From: Halobacillus ihumii
Lineage (GTDB): Bacteria > Bacillota > Bacilli > Bacillales > Halobacillaceae
Reading direction: 5' to 3'
Assembly (NCBI RefSeq): GCF_902726645.1
Contig: NZ_CACVAO010000001.1
Span: 3,022,764-3,086,763, forward strand
Length of the DNA: 64,000 nt
The position numbers were made by a program, and so were the translations under genes. Numbering within the stretch: position 1 is the first letter of the stretch; every line of letters starts with the position of its first letter. Shown piece after piece: positions 26,284 to 34,455 of the stretch. Below the pieces are notes generated by a model, which worked only from the letters and a program-made list of their open reading frames with translations, was not told where the DNA came from and did no database searches.

Positions 26284-27017
26284 GAGAATTCCCTCAATTC
26301 ATTGTAGATTGTTTTTTTCCATTCTAAGAATTCTTGAGTGAGCATTAATGATTCTTCCCTTGGTCGTGTGAAAGGAATCGTAAACTCTCTTTGTACATGT
26401 GCAGGTTTACTTGATAATACGATTATTCGGTCTGATAAAAACAGAGCTTCCTCGATATTGTGGGTTACAAATAAAATCGAGCGTTTATAGTGTTCCCAAA
26501 TTGACAGCAGCCATTTTTGCATTTCCAGTCTGGTAAATTCATCGAGAGCAGAAAAGGGTTCATCCAAACAAATGAGCGATTGTGGGCTGAGCAAACTTCT
26601 TATAAAAGAGGCGCGTTGTTTCATACCGCCTGACAGCTGGCTTGGATAGGCAGCTTCATATCCTCCAAGTCCGGCTTTATCCAACATCCCCCTGGCTGTT
26701 TCCTTGTCCCGCTTCCCTGCAACTTCAGCCCCTAACAGCACGTTATCAAGGATCGTACGCCACGGCAGAAGGGAGGGGCTTTGCGGCATATAGCTGATGG
26801 ATCCTCTTCTTCCTGTAATTCGTTGTTCATCAAGATAAATATCACCTTTTTCGGGCGGATAGAGACCTCCAATTAAATGAAAGAGCGTACTTTTCCCACT
26901 TCCTGAAGGTCCAAGTATGGAAACAAATTCAGCATCATCAACGTGGAAAGAGAGGTTGTCAATAATGGGAGTGGAACCAAATGATTTGGATAATCGCTCA
27001 ATCGATAACTTAGTCAT
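26280..27017 (-). CDS. thiZ: Thiamine-precursor ABC transporter, ATPase
   Basis: About 245 residues. ABC ATPase with Walker A GPSGSGKST, Q-loop MPQSPSLLPW, signature LSGGMKQR, Walker B SLICLDEPFSALDE and the switch histidine in LFVTHN, closest in type to the nitrate/taurine/thiamine-precursor importers. ATG 27017 is chosen over GTG 27029; both starts overlap the permease gene. With ThiX and ThiY it imports formylaminopyrimidine or hydroxymethylpyrimidine-type precursors. Confidence 0.88.
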   Translation of the reverse strand: MTKLSIERLSKSFGSTPIIDNLSFHVDDAEFVSILGPSGSGKSTLFHLIGGLYPPEKGDIYLDEQRITGRRGSISYMPQSPSLLPWRTILDNVLLGAEVAGKRDKETARGMLDKAGLGGYEAAYPSQLSGGMKQRASFIRSLLSPQSLICLDEPFSALDEFTRLEMQKWLLSIWEHYKRSILFVTHNIEEALFLSDRIIVLSSKPAHVQREFTIPFTRPREESLMLTQEFLEWKKTIYNELREFS

Positions 27018-27783
27018 GCTGTTGACCACCGCCTTTTGACTGCCACTTCGTAAGGGCTTTCTCTGCCTGTGAAATTACTCCAAAGAATAGCAAACTTAAC
27101 ATCATAATGAAGAAAATGGCTACAAATACACGGTCTGTACGAAAGGAAGAAGATGCCAATGTCATGTATACTCCGATTCCCTCATTCGCTCCCAGCCACT
27201 CGGAAATAACGGCTCCCATCACACTATAAGTTGCTGAAATTTTTAACCCGGAGAACATGGAAGGGATGGCATGAGGCCATTGTAATTTACGGAAAATCTG
27301 CCCGTTTGAGGCGCCAGCCATTTTCATGTAGTGGATGAGCTCCTGATTGGTTTGCCTTAGACCATCCATCGTTGCAATGGCAATAGGAAAAAAGCAAACG
27401 AGTACGATCACGATGACTTTCGGAAGCCAGCCAAATCCGAACCAAATAACGAGCAGCGGCGCGAGCACGATGATCGGAATGTTTTGCGACAAAATGATCA
27501 ACGGATAAAAGGCTTTCCGTAAACTCGGAATCATGTGCAGGATGATGGCTACAAACATTCCGAAGCTTGATCCAATGACAAATCCCAGCAATGACAATTG
27601 AATTGTCGAAAACAGATGATGAGAGTACTGGGGCCAGCCTTTGATGACTTCCTGCCAAATCAAAGAGGGAGCAGGCAGCAGCCAGTCGGGCACCTCAAAT
27701 AGGTGACTGCCCGCCTCCCATAGGATTAGCAAAAGGATGAGGACCAATCCTGGTCTCCATCCTTTATGAATCAGCTTGTTCAT
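27010..27783 (-). CDS. thiX: Thiamine-precursor ABC transporter, permease
   Basis: 257 residues with six hydrophobic helices of the binding-protein-dependent permease family. The EAA-type cytoplasmic loop is MKMAGASNGQIFRKLQWPHA, and the C-terminal part has YSVMGAVISEWLGANEGIG typical of the SsuC/ThiX group. The start codon overlaps the stop of the upstream thiamine-binding protein gene by one base. Placed under a TPP riboswitch, it belongs to pyrimidine-precursor uptake. Confidence 0.9.
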   Translation of the reverse strand: MNKLIHKGWRPGLVLILLLILWEAGSHLFEVPDWLLPAPSLIWQEVIKGWPQYSHHLFSTIQLSLLGFVIGSSFGMFVAIILHMIPSLRKAFYPLIILSQNIPIIVLAPLLVIWFGFGWLPKVIVIVLVCFFPIAIATMDGLRQTNQELIHYMKMAGASNGQIFRKLQWPHAIPSMFSGLKISATYSVMGAVISEWLGANEGIGVYMTLASSSFRTDRVFVAIFFIMMLSLLFFGVISQAEKALTKWQSKGGGQQHD

Positions 27784-28073
27784 TAACGATACTTCTCCGT
27801 CAGAGAATCCATGGACGCTCCGTCTGGCTGGTAAAGCACTTTGATTTGAGAGATGACGTTATGGGCACCTTTCTCCACCATGGAGTTATTCATCTTTTCA
27901 ATCAAAGGTAAAATTTCTGACAGGTTGCCTTCAATTGTTGTTTCGAGAGGGTGAACCTCATAGTTCAATCCGGATGCATCGATGATCGAAATAGCGTGAT
28001 CAACATAGGGGATGACGTCTTCTCCGTCTTTCGTTTTCGGCAGGATCTGAATACTTACAAGTGAATTAGCCAT
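27783..28073 (-). CDS. Small thiamine-binding family protein (DUF77/YkoF-like)
   Basis: 96 residues with the alpha/beta ferredoxin-like fold of the Thiamine_BP (DUF77, MTH1187) family: N-terminal VSIQILPKTKDGEDVIPYVD, the central HPLETTIEGNLSEILPLIE block, and a C-terminal hydrophobic strand ISQIKVLYQ. Family members bind thiamine or its pyrimidine precursor in the cytoplasm. It lies inside the TPP-riboswitch operon between the binding lipoprotein and the permease, consistent with a precursor-binding or salvage role. Confidence 0.85.
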   Translation of the reverse strand: MANSLVSIQILPKTKDGEDVIPYVDHAISIIDASGLNYEVHPLETTIEGNLSEILPLIEKMNNSMVEKGAHNVISQIKVLYQPDGASMDSLTEKYR

Positions 28074-28099
28074 GTTATTGGCCTCCCTTTTAAATTTAT

Positions 28100-29092
28100 T
28101 TATTTTTTCGGTAAAAACTCATTGGTGAAAGCTTCTTTAGCCTTTAACTTCTTATCAAGTAAATCATGGTTGTACATCCATTCCGCATAGTTCTTCCAAA
28201 CCTTTATATCCTGCTGCCCCCAGCGTTCTGCATCCGCCTGATATTTAGGAGACAACCATTCTTGGCTGGCACGAACGAGTTCGGGGTCGAGGTTAGGAAC
28301 AGCTTCGATTAAAATGTCGGCTGCCTTGTCTGGGTGATCAATTGCAAACTGATATCCTTTTGATACAGCAGCCATAAAGGCTTCAACAGTCTCAGGATTT
28401 TCGTTCATCATCTTTTCACTCGTCGTTAATACGGGAGTATAGTAATCTAGTTTTTTAGAGTAATCTGTTAAGTACATCATGTTCAATTCTTGACCGCGAA
28501 GCTCAGCTTCAATACCTGTCCAGCCATAGTAAATCCAGGCGAAGTCCACGTCTCGTTTAACAGCTGTGAAGAAATCAGTATTCCCCATATTAATGATGTT
28601 CACTTTTTCAACGTCGGCATTATCCTTTTCCATTAATGAAGAGAGTACTGCCTTTTCAACGGGAGCGCCCCAGCCGCCGTATGTTTTCCCTTCGAAATCC
28701 TCAGGTGAGGTGATGCCTTTATTCTTAGGTGAAGCGAACCCTGAAGTGTTGTGCTGGATGATAGCTCCAATTGACACAACCGGGACGCCCTGAATGCGGG
28801 CTTCAGTTAACGTTTCCTGTGCACTAATCCCGAAGTCTGCTTTACCTGAGGCAACGAGCTGGTCTGCCCCAGCTTCTCCGGGCAGCATGATTTCAACATT
28901 TAAGCCTTGTTCTGCAAAGTATCCCTCAGCTTGAGCCACATAAAGTCCAGTATGGTTCGTGTTGGGCGTCCAATCTAGTACAAGTTTTACTTCCTGTTTT
29001 TCACCTGTGTTAGAGGCCGTGTTATTTTCTTCACCACTTGAACAAGCGGCTAATACAAGGAATGTACTAAAAAGTAATAAAAGCTTTTTCAT
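28100..29092 (-). CDS. thiY: Pyrimidine-precursor binding lipoprotein (ThiY/NMT1-like)
   Basis: 330 residues with a lipoprotein signal ending in LAACSS. The mature part belongs to the NMT1/THI5-like family: VKLVLDWTPNTNHTGLYVAQAEGYF is the hallmark N-terminal block, followed by GVPVVSIGAIIQHNTSGF. ThiY-type proteins deliver N-formyl-4-amino-5-aminomethyl-2-methylpyrimidine, a thiamine breakdown product, to ThiX-ThiZ. AAGGAGGAA precedes the ATG. It is the first gene after the TPP riboswitch. Confidence 0.92.
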   Translation of the reverse strand: MKKLLLLFSTFLVLAACSSGEENNTASNTGEKQEVKLVLDWTPNTNHTGLYVAQAEGYFAEQGLNVEIMLPGEAGADQLVASGKADFGISAQETLTEARIQGVPVVSIGAIIQHNTSGFASPKNKGITSPEDFEGKTYGGWGAPVEKAVLSSLMEKDNADVEKVNIINMGNTDFFTAVKRDVDFAWIYYGWTGIEAELRGQELNMMYLTDYSKKLDYYTPVLTTSEKMMNENPETVEAFMAAVSKGYQFAIDHPDKAADILIEAVPNLDPELVRASQEWLSPKYQADAERWGQQDIKVWKNYAEWMYNHDLLDKKLKAKEAFTNEFLPKK

Positions 29093-29163
29093 TCGGTTTC
29101 CTCCTTAAAAAAAGATGGTATGTTAACACGAAATGTTATTGGAATCAGGGGTCTAAGAGCATC

Positions 29164-29195
29164 AAAAAAGCACCCTGGTACCATACCTAGGGTGC
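29164..29195 (-). terminator. Expression-platform terminator of the TPP riboswitch
   Basis: On the minus strand, stem GCACCCT / AGGGTGC is followed by TTTTTT, between the TPP aptamer and thiY. Ligand-bound riboswitch should favour this terminator and stop transcription when thiamine diphosphate is plentiful. Confidence 0.85.
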
Positions 29196-29232
29196 ATATC
29201 TACTAATAAACGAAGGTTCGTTTCATATGTTT

Positions 29233-29317
29233 CCTACGCTGGTTTAAACCAGATCAGGTTCCAAGGGTCAGTATCTATTACGGATACAATCTCAACCAGC
29301 TGCACTGGTCCCCCTAC
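29233..29317 (-). ncRNA. TPP riboswitch (THI element)
   Basis: Minus-strand sequence shows the conserved thiamin-box order: GTAGGGG at the 5' side, the GGTTGAGAT core (usual CTGAGA), ACCCTTGGAACCTGATCTGG, then CCAGCGTAGG closing P1 with the start. This is the classical TPP aptamer and controls the thiY-thiX-thiZ-TatD operon together with the terminator downstream. Confidence 0.95.
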
Positions 29318-29494
29318 ATTCAATCTATTCATTTTTGTTAACACGTTGTCTTTTAAACTGTGCCATAGATGCAGGTAATTATCAAGGGGAAGTGAAGTTT
29401 ATAGGACGAATAGAGAGTTTACTAAAATTCTTTTTCAAAAAAGTTTATCGAATTCTAATATCGTTTATATATAGTTGCAAGGAGGCGATAGAAC

Positions 29495-29677
29495 ATGAGT
29501 AAAGGAAAAGGATATTCAGATAAAGTTAAAGGAGCCGTCAGCAAGGCAAAAGGTGAAGTAAAGGATCAAGTTGGAAATGCTTCAGATAACAAGAGAATGC
29601 AAAATGAAGGGAAGAAGGATAAGTTGAAAGGAAACGCTCAGAACGCAACGGGTAATCGTAAGAAAAGCGAACGATAG
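29495..29677 (+). CDS. csbD: CsbD family stress protein
   Basis: 60 residues, hydrophilic, Lys- and Gly-rich. The repeating pattern KVKGAVSKAKGEVKDQVGN and the later KKDKLKGNAQNATG is that of the CsbD-like family, small sigma-B-controlled general stress proteins in Bacillus; molecular function is unknown. AAGGAGGCG precedes ATG. It is followed by a second stress gene and then the gas-vesicle operon. Confidence 0.9.
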   Translation: MSKGKGYSDKVKGAVSKAKGEVKDQVGNASDNKRMQNEGKKDKLKGNAQNATGNRKKSER

Positions 29678-29782
29678 CGTGTTTTATTGACCGGACCTTC
29701 CCAGCTTCGTCAATGATCCTGGCTTATGACTACGTTAGACTCTAATGTGAAATTCGTCACCAGGCATAATTATACTGCCTCT

Positions 29783-29808
29783 GTTTAAGTTATTTTTAAA
29801 CCGGGTAA
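29783..29808 (+). promoter_or_regulatory. Sigma-B promoter before the YflT-like gene
   Basis: -35 GTTTAA (29783-29788), 14-bp spacer and -10 GGGTAA (29803-29808) are an essentially consensus sigma-B promoter. It lies 26 bp before the TTG start of the stress gene and just upstream of its ribosome binding site. Confidence 0.82.
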
Positions 29809-29833
29809 CCACCTTTTCAAGGAGGCGATTAGA

Positions 29834-30178
29834 TTGACTACACCAAAATTTAAAGTATTTCACGACGATGATCAGTTGAGCGCATCCATTGATAAACTTA
29901 GAAATAATGGAATCAGAGATGAAGACATCTTTATTCTGGATCATGATAATGATCATGACAGGCGAAATAGAAAAGAAACAGATGCCAATAAGATGGGTGT
30001 GAAAGTTACGGGTGTTGGGACAGCCCTTAAAAACGTGTTCCGGGGTAAAGGTGATAAATTAAGATCTAAGATGAAAGAAATTGGATTTGATGCTTCCAAG
30101 GCTGAACAATTGGAAGAGGAATTAGATAAAGGCAAAACATTATTAGTTGTGACAAATCAGGATGAAGTTGAGTTTTAA
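29834..30178 (+). CDS. YflT-like general stress protein
   Basis: 114 residues, start TTG 29834 behind AAGGAGGCG. The pattern KFKVFHDDDQLSASIDKL near the N-terminus, the GVKVTGVGTALKNVFRGKGDKL centre and the C-terminal LVVTNQ fit the heat-induced stress protein YflT family (general stress protein 17M). Family role is unknown beyond sigma-B control, which the upstream promoter supports. Followed by a good terminator, so it is probably transcribed separately from gvpA. Confidence 0.85.
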   Translation: MTTPKFKVFHDDDQLSASIDKLRNNGIRDEDIFILDHDNDHDRRNRKETDANKMGVKVTGVGTALKNVFRGKGDKLRSKMKEIGFDASKAEQLEEELDKGKTLLVVTNQDEVEF

Positions 30179-30196
30179 AAAACACCCCCCCTCTCA

Positions 30197-30226
30197 AACC
30201 GCTCGAGTAATCGGGCGGTTTTTTTT
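30197..30226 (+). terminator. Terminator after the YflT-like gene
   Basis: Stem AACCGCTCGA / TCGGGCGGTT (one G-U pair) followed by six or more T residues. It separates the stress gene from the gvp operon. Confidence 0.88.
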
Positions 30227-30441
30227 GTGGAAAAAGGTTTTCAGGAACAATTCGCAGCCAATCCGGCTGTCAAAGCAGTCAAATAATCAGAAATGTAACC
30301 CAATTGTTATGTTTGTATTATTACTAAATCCGAACCTTCAAATAAGCTGATTTTATAGCTTTTATCATATTACAACCATAAGGCTATACATAATAATTTG
30401 AGAAATACATGGAAATATTTGTAATTTATGAAGCGGTCAAG

Positions 30442-30465
30442 GTTTTAAGTGTAGAAAAAGGTGTT
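30442..30465 (+). promoter_or_regulatory. Possible sigma-B-like promoter of the gvp operon
   Basis: GTTTTAA followed after 11-12 bases by GGTGTT, about 65 bp before the gvpA start. It resembles GTTTAA-N12-15-GGGTAT but is imperfect in the -10 box. No clearer promoter is seen in the 300 nt between the upstream terminator and gvpA, which otherwise holds only AT-rich sequence. Confidence 0.35.
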
Positions 30466-30529
30466 ATTGTCCACTAAAGCAAATGAAGAAGTCGTTTTGA
30501 GTGATTAACTTTTGAAAGGAGAATCACAA

Positions 30530-30790
30530 ATGAGTATCCAAAAAAGTGCAGACAGTTCAAGTCTTGCGGAAGTCATTGACAGAATTCTCGACAAAGGAAT
30601 TGTGATTGATGCCTATGCGAGAGTTTCCCTGGTAGGTATTGAAATTCTCACTGTTGAGGCAAGGGTCGTGATCGCGAGTGTAGATACATGGTTACGATAT
30701 GCCAACGCTGTTGGTTTACTGCGTGATGAGGCGCAAGAGGAAGGCATGATGGAACCACAGGGCGAACGTGATACTCAATTCAGTTTCTAA
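30530..30790 (+). CDS. gvpA: Gas vesicle structural protein GvpA
   Basis: 86 residues. GvpA is the small hydrophobic subunit that polymerises into ribs to form the hollow wall. The family core is plain: [40 protein letters not shown], then [12 protein letters not shown] 30530 sits behind GAAAGGAG; upstream codons in the frame lack a ribosome binding site. First of 14 gvp genes, all on the plus strand in the order known from Priestia megaterium. A near-identical copy is gvpB. Opening genes of such operons are the most highly expressed. Confidence 0.97.
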   Translation: MSIQKSADSSSLAEVIDRILDKGIVIDAYARVSLVGIEILTVEARVVIASVDTWLRYANAVGLLRDEAQEEGMMEPQGERDTQFSF

Positions 30791-30839
30791 ACATCTAAAT
30801 CAATGTTTACCTAGCAAAAGTTGAAAGAAGGTGAAGCTA

Positions 30840-31349
30840 ATGGCGAGTCAAGAAAAAAGCGAATCTGGTCAACATGATGAGAAGCAGCAAGAAACCCAAA
30901 ATAAAAACTCACAAGATCAGCAGGAGCAATCTGCTGAGTCTGCAAACTCTATGAATCTGGCGTTGGTTGGCGGAGTTGTCGGAGCCAGCATGGGGCTATT
31001 GGCAAGTCCCGAAACAGGCAAAAAAGTAGCAGGTCGCATTGGGCAATCTGAGGTGCTCAAAGGTGCTGGCAGGGAACTTCGAAGAACCGCACAGGAAATC
31101 ATAACCGAGCAGGCTATGATCACCTTAAGGCAGACAGCTGCAGGATACTGGGGTAAATATGAAGGGAAACTGCTCGGTCAAGGCCAGGAAAAAGAGGAAT
31201 CAGAAGAAGACAAAACGTCAAGCGAAGACACAAATGAACAGGACTATTCAGAACAATACAAGGAATTGAAAGAGGAAAATAAACACCTAAATGAAAATCT
31301 CGAACGGATTGAAGAAAAATTAAATGCATTGCTTGAAGCCAAGAAGTAA
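30840..31349 (+). CDS. gvpP: Gas vesicle protein GvpP
   Basis: About 169 residues, assigned by position and by features expected of the megaterium GvpP. An N-terminal Gln/Glu/Ser-rich, probably disordered segment is followed by a YtxH-like glycine-rich stretch LVGGVVGASMGLLASPETGKK with EVLKGAGREL, and a C-terminal coiled coil ending in YKELKEENKHLNENLERIEE. The same two modules occur in GvpT. Exact role in assembly is not established for this family; it probably acts at the growing vesicle or membrane. ATG 30840 follows AAGAAGGTGAA. Confidence 0.85.
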   Translation: MASQEKSESGQHDEKQQETQNKNSQDQQEQSAESANSMNLALVGGVVGASMGLLASPETGKKVAGRIGQSEVLKGAGRELRRTAQEIITEQAMITLRQTAAGYWGKYEGKLLGQGQEKEESEEDKTSSEDTNEQDYSEQYKELKEENKHLNENLERIEEKLNALLEAKK

Positions 31350-31380
31350 TCATGAGCCACCCTTGGAAGGGAGGGATTTA

Positions 31381-31839
31381 ATGAGCGCTAAACCTGTGAA
31401 GAAGGCCGTAGGGAAGGCGGCTAAGAAAGCCATCGATAAAGCTCCTTCCGAATGGAAGCAGAAAGCTAAAGATGAGCTTCAAAATAAAGCAACTGACAAA
31501 GTGGAAGAAAAGGTGCAATCAAAAGTAAATCAAGCTTCAGAGAAATTAGCTGAAGTAAAAGAGAACAATGCCCACAATGTTCACGGAAAAGCTGACGATG
31601 CGAAAGAAAAGGTTCAGGATGTTTTACTTTCTGTCCGAGACAAACTTGGAAACGTAAAGGAAGCAGGGGAAGAATTTCAAAAGAAAATCTCCTCAAGTAA
31701 TAAGAGTGACAGAGTAAAAGGTGCTGAGAACCTTAAAAGCGTCTCGGATATAAAAAGTGCAACAAATATCAAGGGACCAGCCGAAGTAAAAAAATCAACG
31801 GATTTGAAATCTGTAAATGATATTAAAAAAATAGGTTGA
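31381..31839 (+). CDS. gvpQ: Gas vesicle protein GvpQ
   Basis: About 152 residues, highly charged and Lys/Ala-rich, mostly helical by composition. The last 40 residues hold short repeats of the type SDIKSATNIK, AEVKKSTDLK and SVNDIKK. Position between gvpP and gvpB is that of gvpQ in megaterium. It begins at ATG 31381 behind GGGAGGGA. It has no recognisable catalytic domain; an accessory or chaperone role in assembly is assumed from the operon. Confidence 0.83.
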   Translation: MSAKPVKKAVGKAAKKAIDKAPSEWKQKAKDELQNKATDKVEEKVQSKVNQASEKLAEVKENNAHNVHGKADDAKEKVQDVLLSVRDKLGNVKEAGEEFQKKISSSNKSDRVKGAENLKSVSDIKSATNIKGPAEVKKSTDLKSVNDIKKIG

Positions 31840-31860
31840 TTACTGAAAGGAGAATGTAAA

Positions 31861-32121
31861 GTGGCTGTACAAAAGACTGCTGATAGTTCAAGTTTAGCTG
31901 AGGTTATTGACCGTATTCTGGACAAAGGTATTGTAATCGATGCGTACGCAAGAGTCTCTGTAGTAGGGATTGAAATCTTGACGGTTGAAGCCAGAGTCGT
32001 AATTGCCAGTGTGGATACGTGGTTACGATATGCTGAAGCCGTTGGTCTGCTTCGGGACGATGTTGAGGAAGAAGGACTTCCTGCTCAGCCGAACGAAAGA
32101 AATGCACAGTTTAGTATTTAA
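31861..32121 (+). CDS. gvpB: Gas vesicle structural protein GvpB
   Basis: 86 residues, start GTG 31861 behind GAAAGGAG. The core is almost the same as GvpA ([20 protein letters not shown] in both), differing mainly at the N-terminus and the C-terminal 20 residues. In megaterium GvpB is regarded as a main structural subunit, so either or both may form the wall here. A recent duplication of gvpA is likely; the intergenic ribosome binding sites also resemble each other. Confidence 0.95.
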   Translation: MAVQKTADSSSLAEVIDRILDKGIVIDAYARVSVVGIEILTVEARVVIASVDTWLRYAEAVGLLRDDVEEEGLPAQPNERNAQFSI

Positions 32122-32194
32122 AAAAGTGAATAAGGGAGTCCATACAATACGGTGGGCTCCTCCACTTTTACTATGAATCTTGTGGAGGCAGACT

Positions 32195-32455
32195 ATGGAA
32201 ATTAAAGAAATCATGCAGAATGTGAATGAATTTTTTGCTGAACATGTAGCCCCGCCTCATAAAATTACCTCCGTTGAGAAGGCAGAGGAAGAGGGGTGGA
32301 GAGTTACGGTAGAAGTGATTGAAGAAAAGGAATATATGAAGAAGTATGCAAAGGACGAAATGCTTGGAACATACGATGTTCTGATCAATCAAGATAAAGA
32401 GGTCACCTCCTTTAAACGTGTTGATATTCGTTATCGGAGTAAGATTGAAAGTTGA
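32195..32455 (+). CDS. gvpR: Gas vesicle protein GvpR (GvpO-like)
   Basis: About 86 residues, start at ATG 32195 behind GTGGAGG. It has the alpha/beta pattern of the GvpO/GvpR gas-vesicle family: VEKAEEEGWRVTVEVIEEKEY followed by LGTYDVLINQDKEVTSFKRV. Members are required or supportive for vesicle production, probably in gene activation or as chaperones. Placed before gvpN as in megaterium. Confidence 0.88.
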   Translation: MEIKEIMQNVNEFFAEHVAPPHKITSVEKAEEEGWRVTVEVIEEKEYMKKYAKDEMLGTYDVLINQDKEVTSFKRVDIRYRSKIES

Positions 32456-32481
32456 CAGAGGTGACTGGAGGGAAATCCTAA

Positions 32482-33393
32482 ATGACTGTCCTAAAGGAAA
32501 ACAAGAATCACGATTCAAAAGCCCTGATACAGGACGATAAGACGAAGGATCTGTTATCCCGCTCGTTGAGATATTTAAAGGCAGGTTACCCAATTCATTT
32601 TACTGGCCCTGCTGGAGCCGGAAAAACTTCCCTGGCTCTGGCCCTTGCTAAGAAACGCAAGCGCCCGGTCATGTTAATGCACGGGAACCATGAATTGAAT
32701 AACCAAGATTTGATCGGCGATTTTACCGGTTACACGAGTCAAAAGGTCGTTGACCAATACGTACGCTCTGTTTATAAAAAGGATGAACAGGTGACGGAAT
32801 CGTGGAGGGACGGCCGGCTGCTTGAGGCGGCTAAGAACGGTTATACCCTGGTGTATGACGAGTTTACTCGCTCCCGTCCAACGACAAATAATATCTTTCT
32901 TTCTATTTTAGAAGAAGGTGTGATTCCTTTATATGGATCGAAATTAACGGAGCCTTTCGTTCGCGTGCACCCGGATTTTTCAGTTATTTTCACAAGTAAC
33001 CCGGCTGAATATGCTGGGGTTTATGAGACACAGGACGCCTTATTGGATCGCTTGATCACGATTTCGGTGAACGATCAGGATCCTGCTCGGGAAGCAGATA
33101 TTGTTTCTGGAAAAATAGGAATTGAGAAAAGGGAAGCAAAAGCGATTACGACACTTGTATCGAGCTTACGTCAGCAGTGCACGAAAGCTGACAGTAATGG
33201 ACCAAGTCTGAGATCTTCTCTCATGATTGCCAGGCTCGCTTCAAGAGAGGATATCCCGATAGATGGCGAGAACGAGGAGTTCCAGCAATTGTGTATGGAT
33301 TTATTAAGTCACACAGTAAGCCGTTGTCTGGAAACGGACCGCCCGTTGGAAGAGGCTGAAAAATTGATTCTGGATCAGTGTAGTTCAGTATAA
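32482..33393 (+). CDS. gvpN: Gas vesicle AAA+ ATPase GvpN
   Basis: 303 residues, MoxR-type AAA+ ATPase. Walker A GPAGAGKTSLA near residue 41, Walker B TLVYDEFTR, and sensor region VIFTSNPAEYAG are visible. GvpN uses ATP hydrolysis to help enlarge the nascent vesicle from bicones to cylinders. Strong ribosome binding site GGAGGG precedes ATG. Essential core gene of all gvp clusters. Confidence 0.95.
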   Translation: MTVLKENKNHDSKALIQDDKTKDLLSRSLRYLKAGYPIHFTGPAGAGKTSLALALAKKRKRPVMLMHGNHELNNQDLIGDFTGYTSQKVVDQYVRSVYKKDEQVTESWRDGRLLEAAKNGYTLVYDEFTRSRPTTNNIFLSILEEGVIPLYGSKLTEPFVRVHPDFSVIFTSNPAEYAGVYETQDALLDRLITISVNDQDPAREADIVSGKIGIEKREAKAITTLVSSLRQQCTKADSNGPSLRSSLMIARLASREDIPIDGENEEFQQLCMDLLSHTVSRCLETDRPLEEAEKLILDQCSSV

Positions 33394-33420
33394 AGGTCGA
33401 TGGCAGAAGGAGAGAGAACA

Positions 33421-34188
33421 ATGGATGAACAAAATGAAACAGGAATTTATATTTTCTGTGGAATTCAAACCAATCATGACGAGAAGTTTGAAGCAATTGA
33501 ACTAGAAGGAGAACAACGGGAAACCTTTACAATTCCTTATAAAGATGCCGCCATGGTTGCGGCTGAAGTCCCAATGAAAATTTACCATCCGAACCGTGAG
33601 AACTTGATGATGCATCAAAACGTGATCTCAAATGTGATGGCTCATAATGATACGGTCATCCCGATTAGCTTCGGCAACGTTTTTCAAACAAAAGAAGATG
33701 TCGCTGTGCTGCTCGAGAACTTGTATCCACAATTTGAAAAGCTGTTCCCCGAAATCAAAGGGAAAATTGAACTTGGCCTGAAAGTCATTGGAAAAAAAGA
33801 GTGGCTTGAATCCAGGGTGAATGATAATCCTGAGGTGGAGGAAATGGCCCAGACGGTTCGCGGCAAATCTGAAGCGGCTGGTTATTATGATCGCATTAAG
33901 CTCGGTGGTGCTGCCCAAAAAATATTTGCAACTATGCAGGATGAAGTGAAATCAAGCATTTATACACCACTAGAAGAAACAGCTGAAGCAGCCAAGTCCA
34001 ATGATCCAATCGGAGAAAAAATGCTTCTCAATGCGTCTTTTTTAGTCGACCGCGATAAAGAAGAAGCCTTTGACGAAAAGGTCAATGAAGCTCATGAAGA
34101 ATGGAAGGACAAAGTTGAGTTCAACTACACAGGTCCATGGCCCGCTTACAATTTCATCGATATACGTTTAACCGTTGAGGAAACGTGA
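33421..34188 (+). CDS. gvpF: Gas vesicle protein GvpF
   Basis: About 255 residues, GvpL/GvpF family. The N-terminal GIYIFCGIQT and the central VIPISFGNVFQTKEDV are family hallmarks, and the C-terminal half ends with the conserved GPWPAYNF motif. GvpF binds GvpA and probably helps add subunits or blocks premature polymerisation. ATG 33421 follows GAAGGAGAG. Its TGA stop shares one base with the gvpG start. Confidence 0.94.
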   Translation: MDEQNETGIYIFCGIQTNHDEKFEAIELEGEQRETFTIPYKDAAMVAAEVPMKIYHPNRENLMMHQNVISNVMAHNDTVIPISFGNVFQTKEDVAVLLENLYPQFEKLFPEIKGKIELGLKVIGKKEWLESRVNDNPEVEEMAQTVRGKSEAAGYYDRIKLGGAAQKIFATMQDEVKSSIYTPLEETAEAAKSNDPIGEKMLLNASFLVDRDKEEAFDEKVNEAHEEWKDKVEFNYTGPWPAYNFIDIRLTVEET

Positions 34189-34448
34189 TGCTTCACAAAT
34201 TGGTGACCGGGCCAATGAATGTAGTTAAGAAAGTCGGTGAAAAGGTAAAAGAAGAAGCCGACAAGGAACTCTATGACCTTCCAACCATTCAACAGAAGCT
34301 GGTTCAGCTGCAGATGATGTATGAACTAGAGGAAATTCCTGAAGACGCTTATAAAGAGAAAGAAGCGGAACTTCTACAAAGGTATGAAGTGGCGAAACGT
34401 AAAGAAATGGAACAATGGGAAGAGTTGACGAAGCAAAAGGAAGAGTGA
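34188..34448 (+). CDS. gvpG: Gas vesicle protein GvpG
   Basis: About 86 residues, amphipathic helical, with the GvpG family pattern: a hydrophobic N-terminus MLHKLVTGPMNVVKKVGEKV, then a long charged helix with LPTIQQKLVQLQMMYELEEI. Start ATG 34188 overlaps the gvpF stop by one base, so the two are translationally coupled. An assembly factor of unknown mechanism. Confidence 0.92.
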   Translation: MLHKLVTGPMNVVKKVGEKVKEEADKELYDLPTIQQKLVQLQMMYELEEIPEDAYKEKEAELLQRYEVAKRKEMEQWEELTKQKEE

Positions 34449-34455
34449 ATGTAAA

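Noticed and set aside
29953..30135. Minus-strand and alternative-frame open frames across the stress genes and the gvp cluster
   Set aside because: They lie fully inside well supported genes on the other strand and have no ribosome binding sites or recognisable products.
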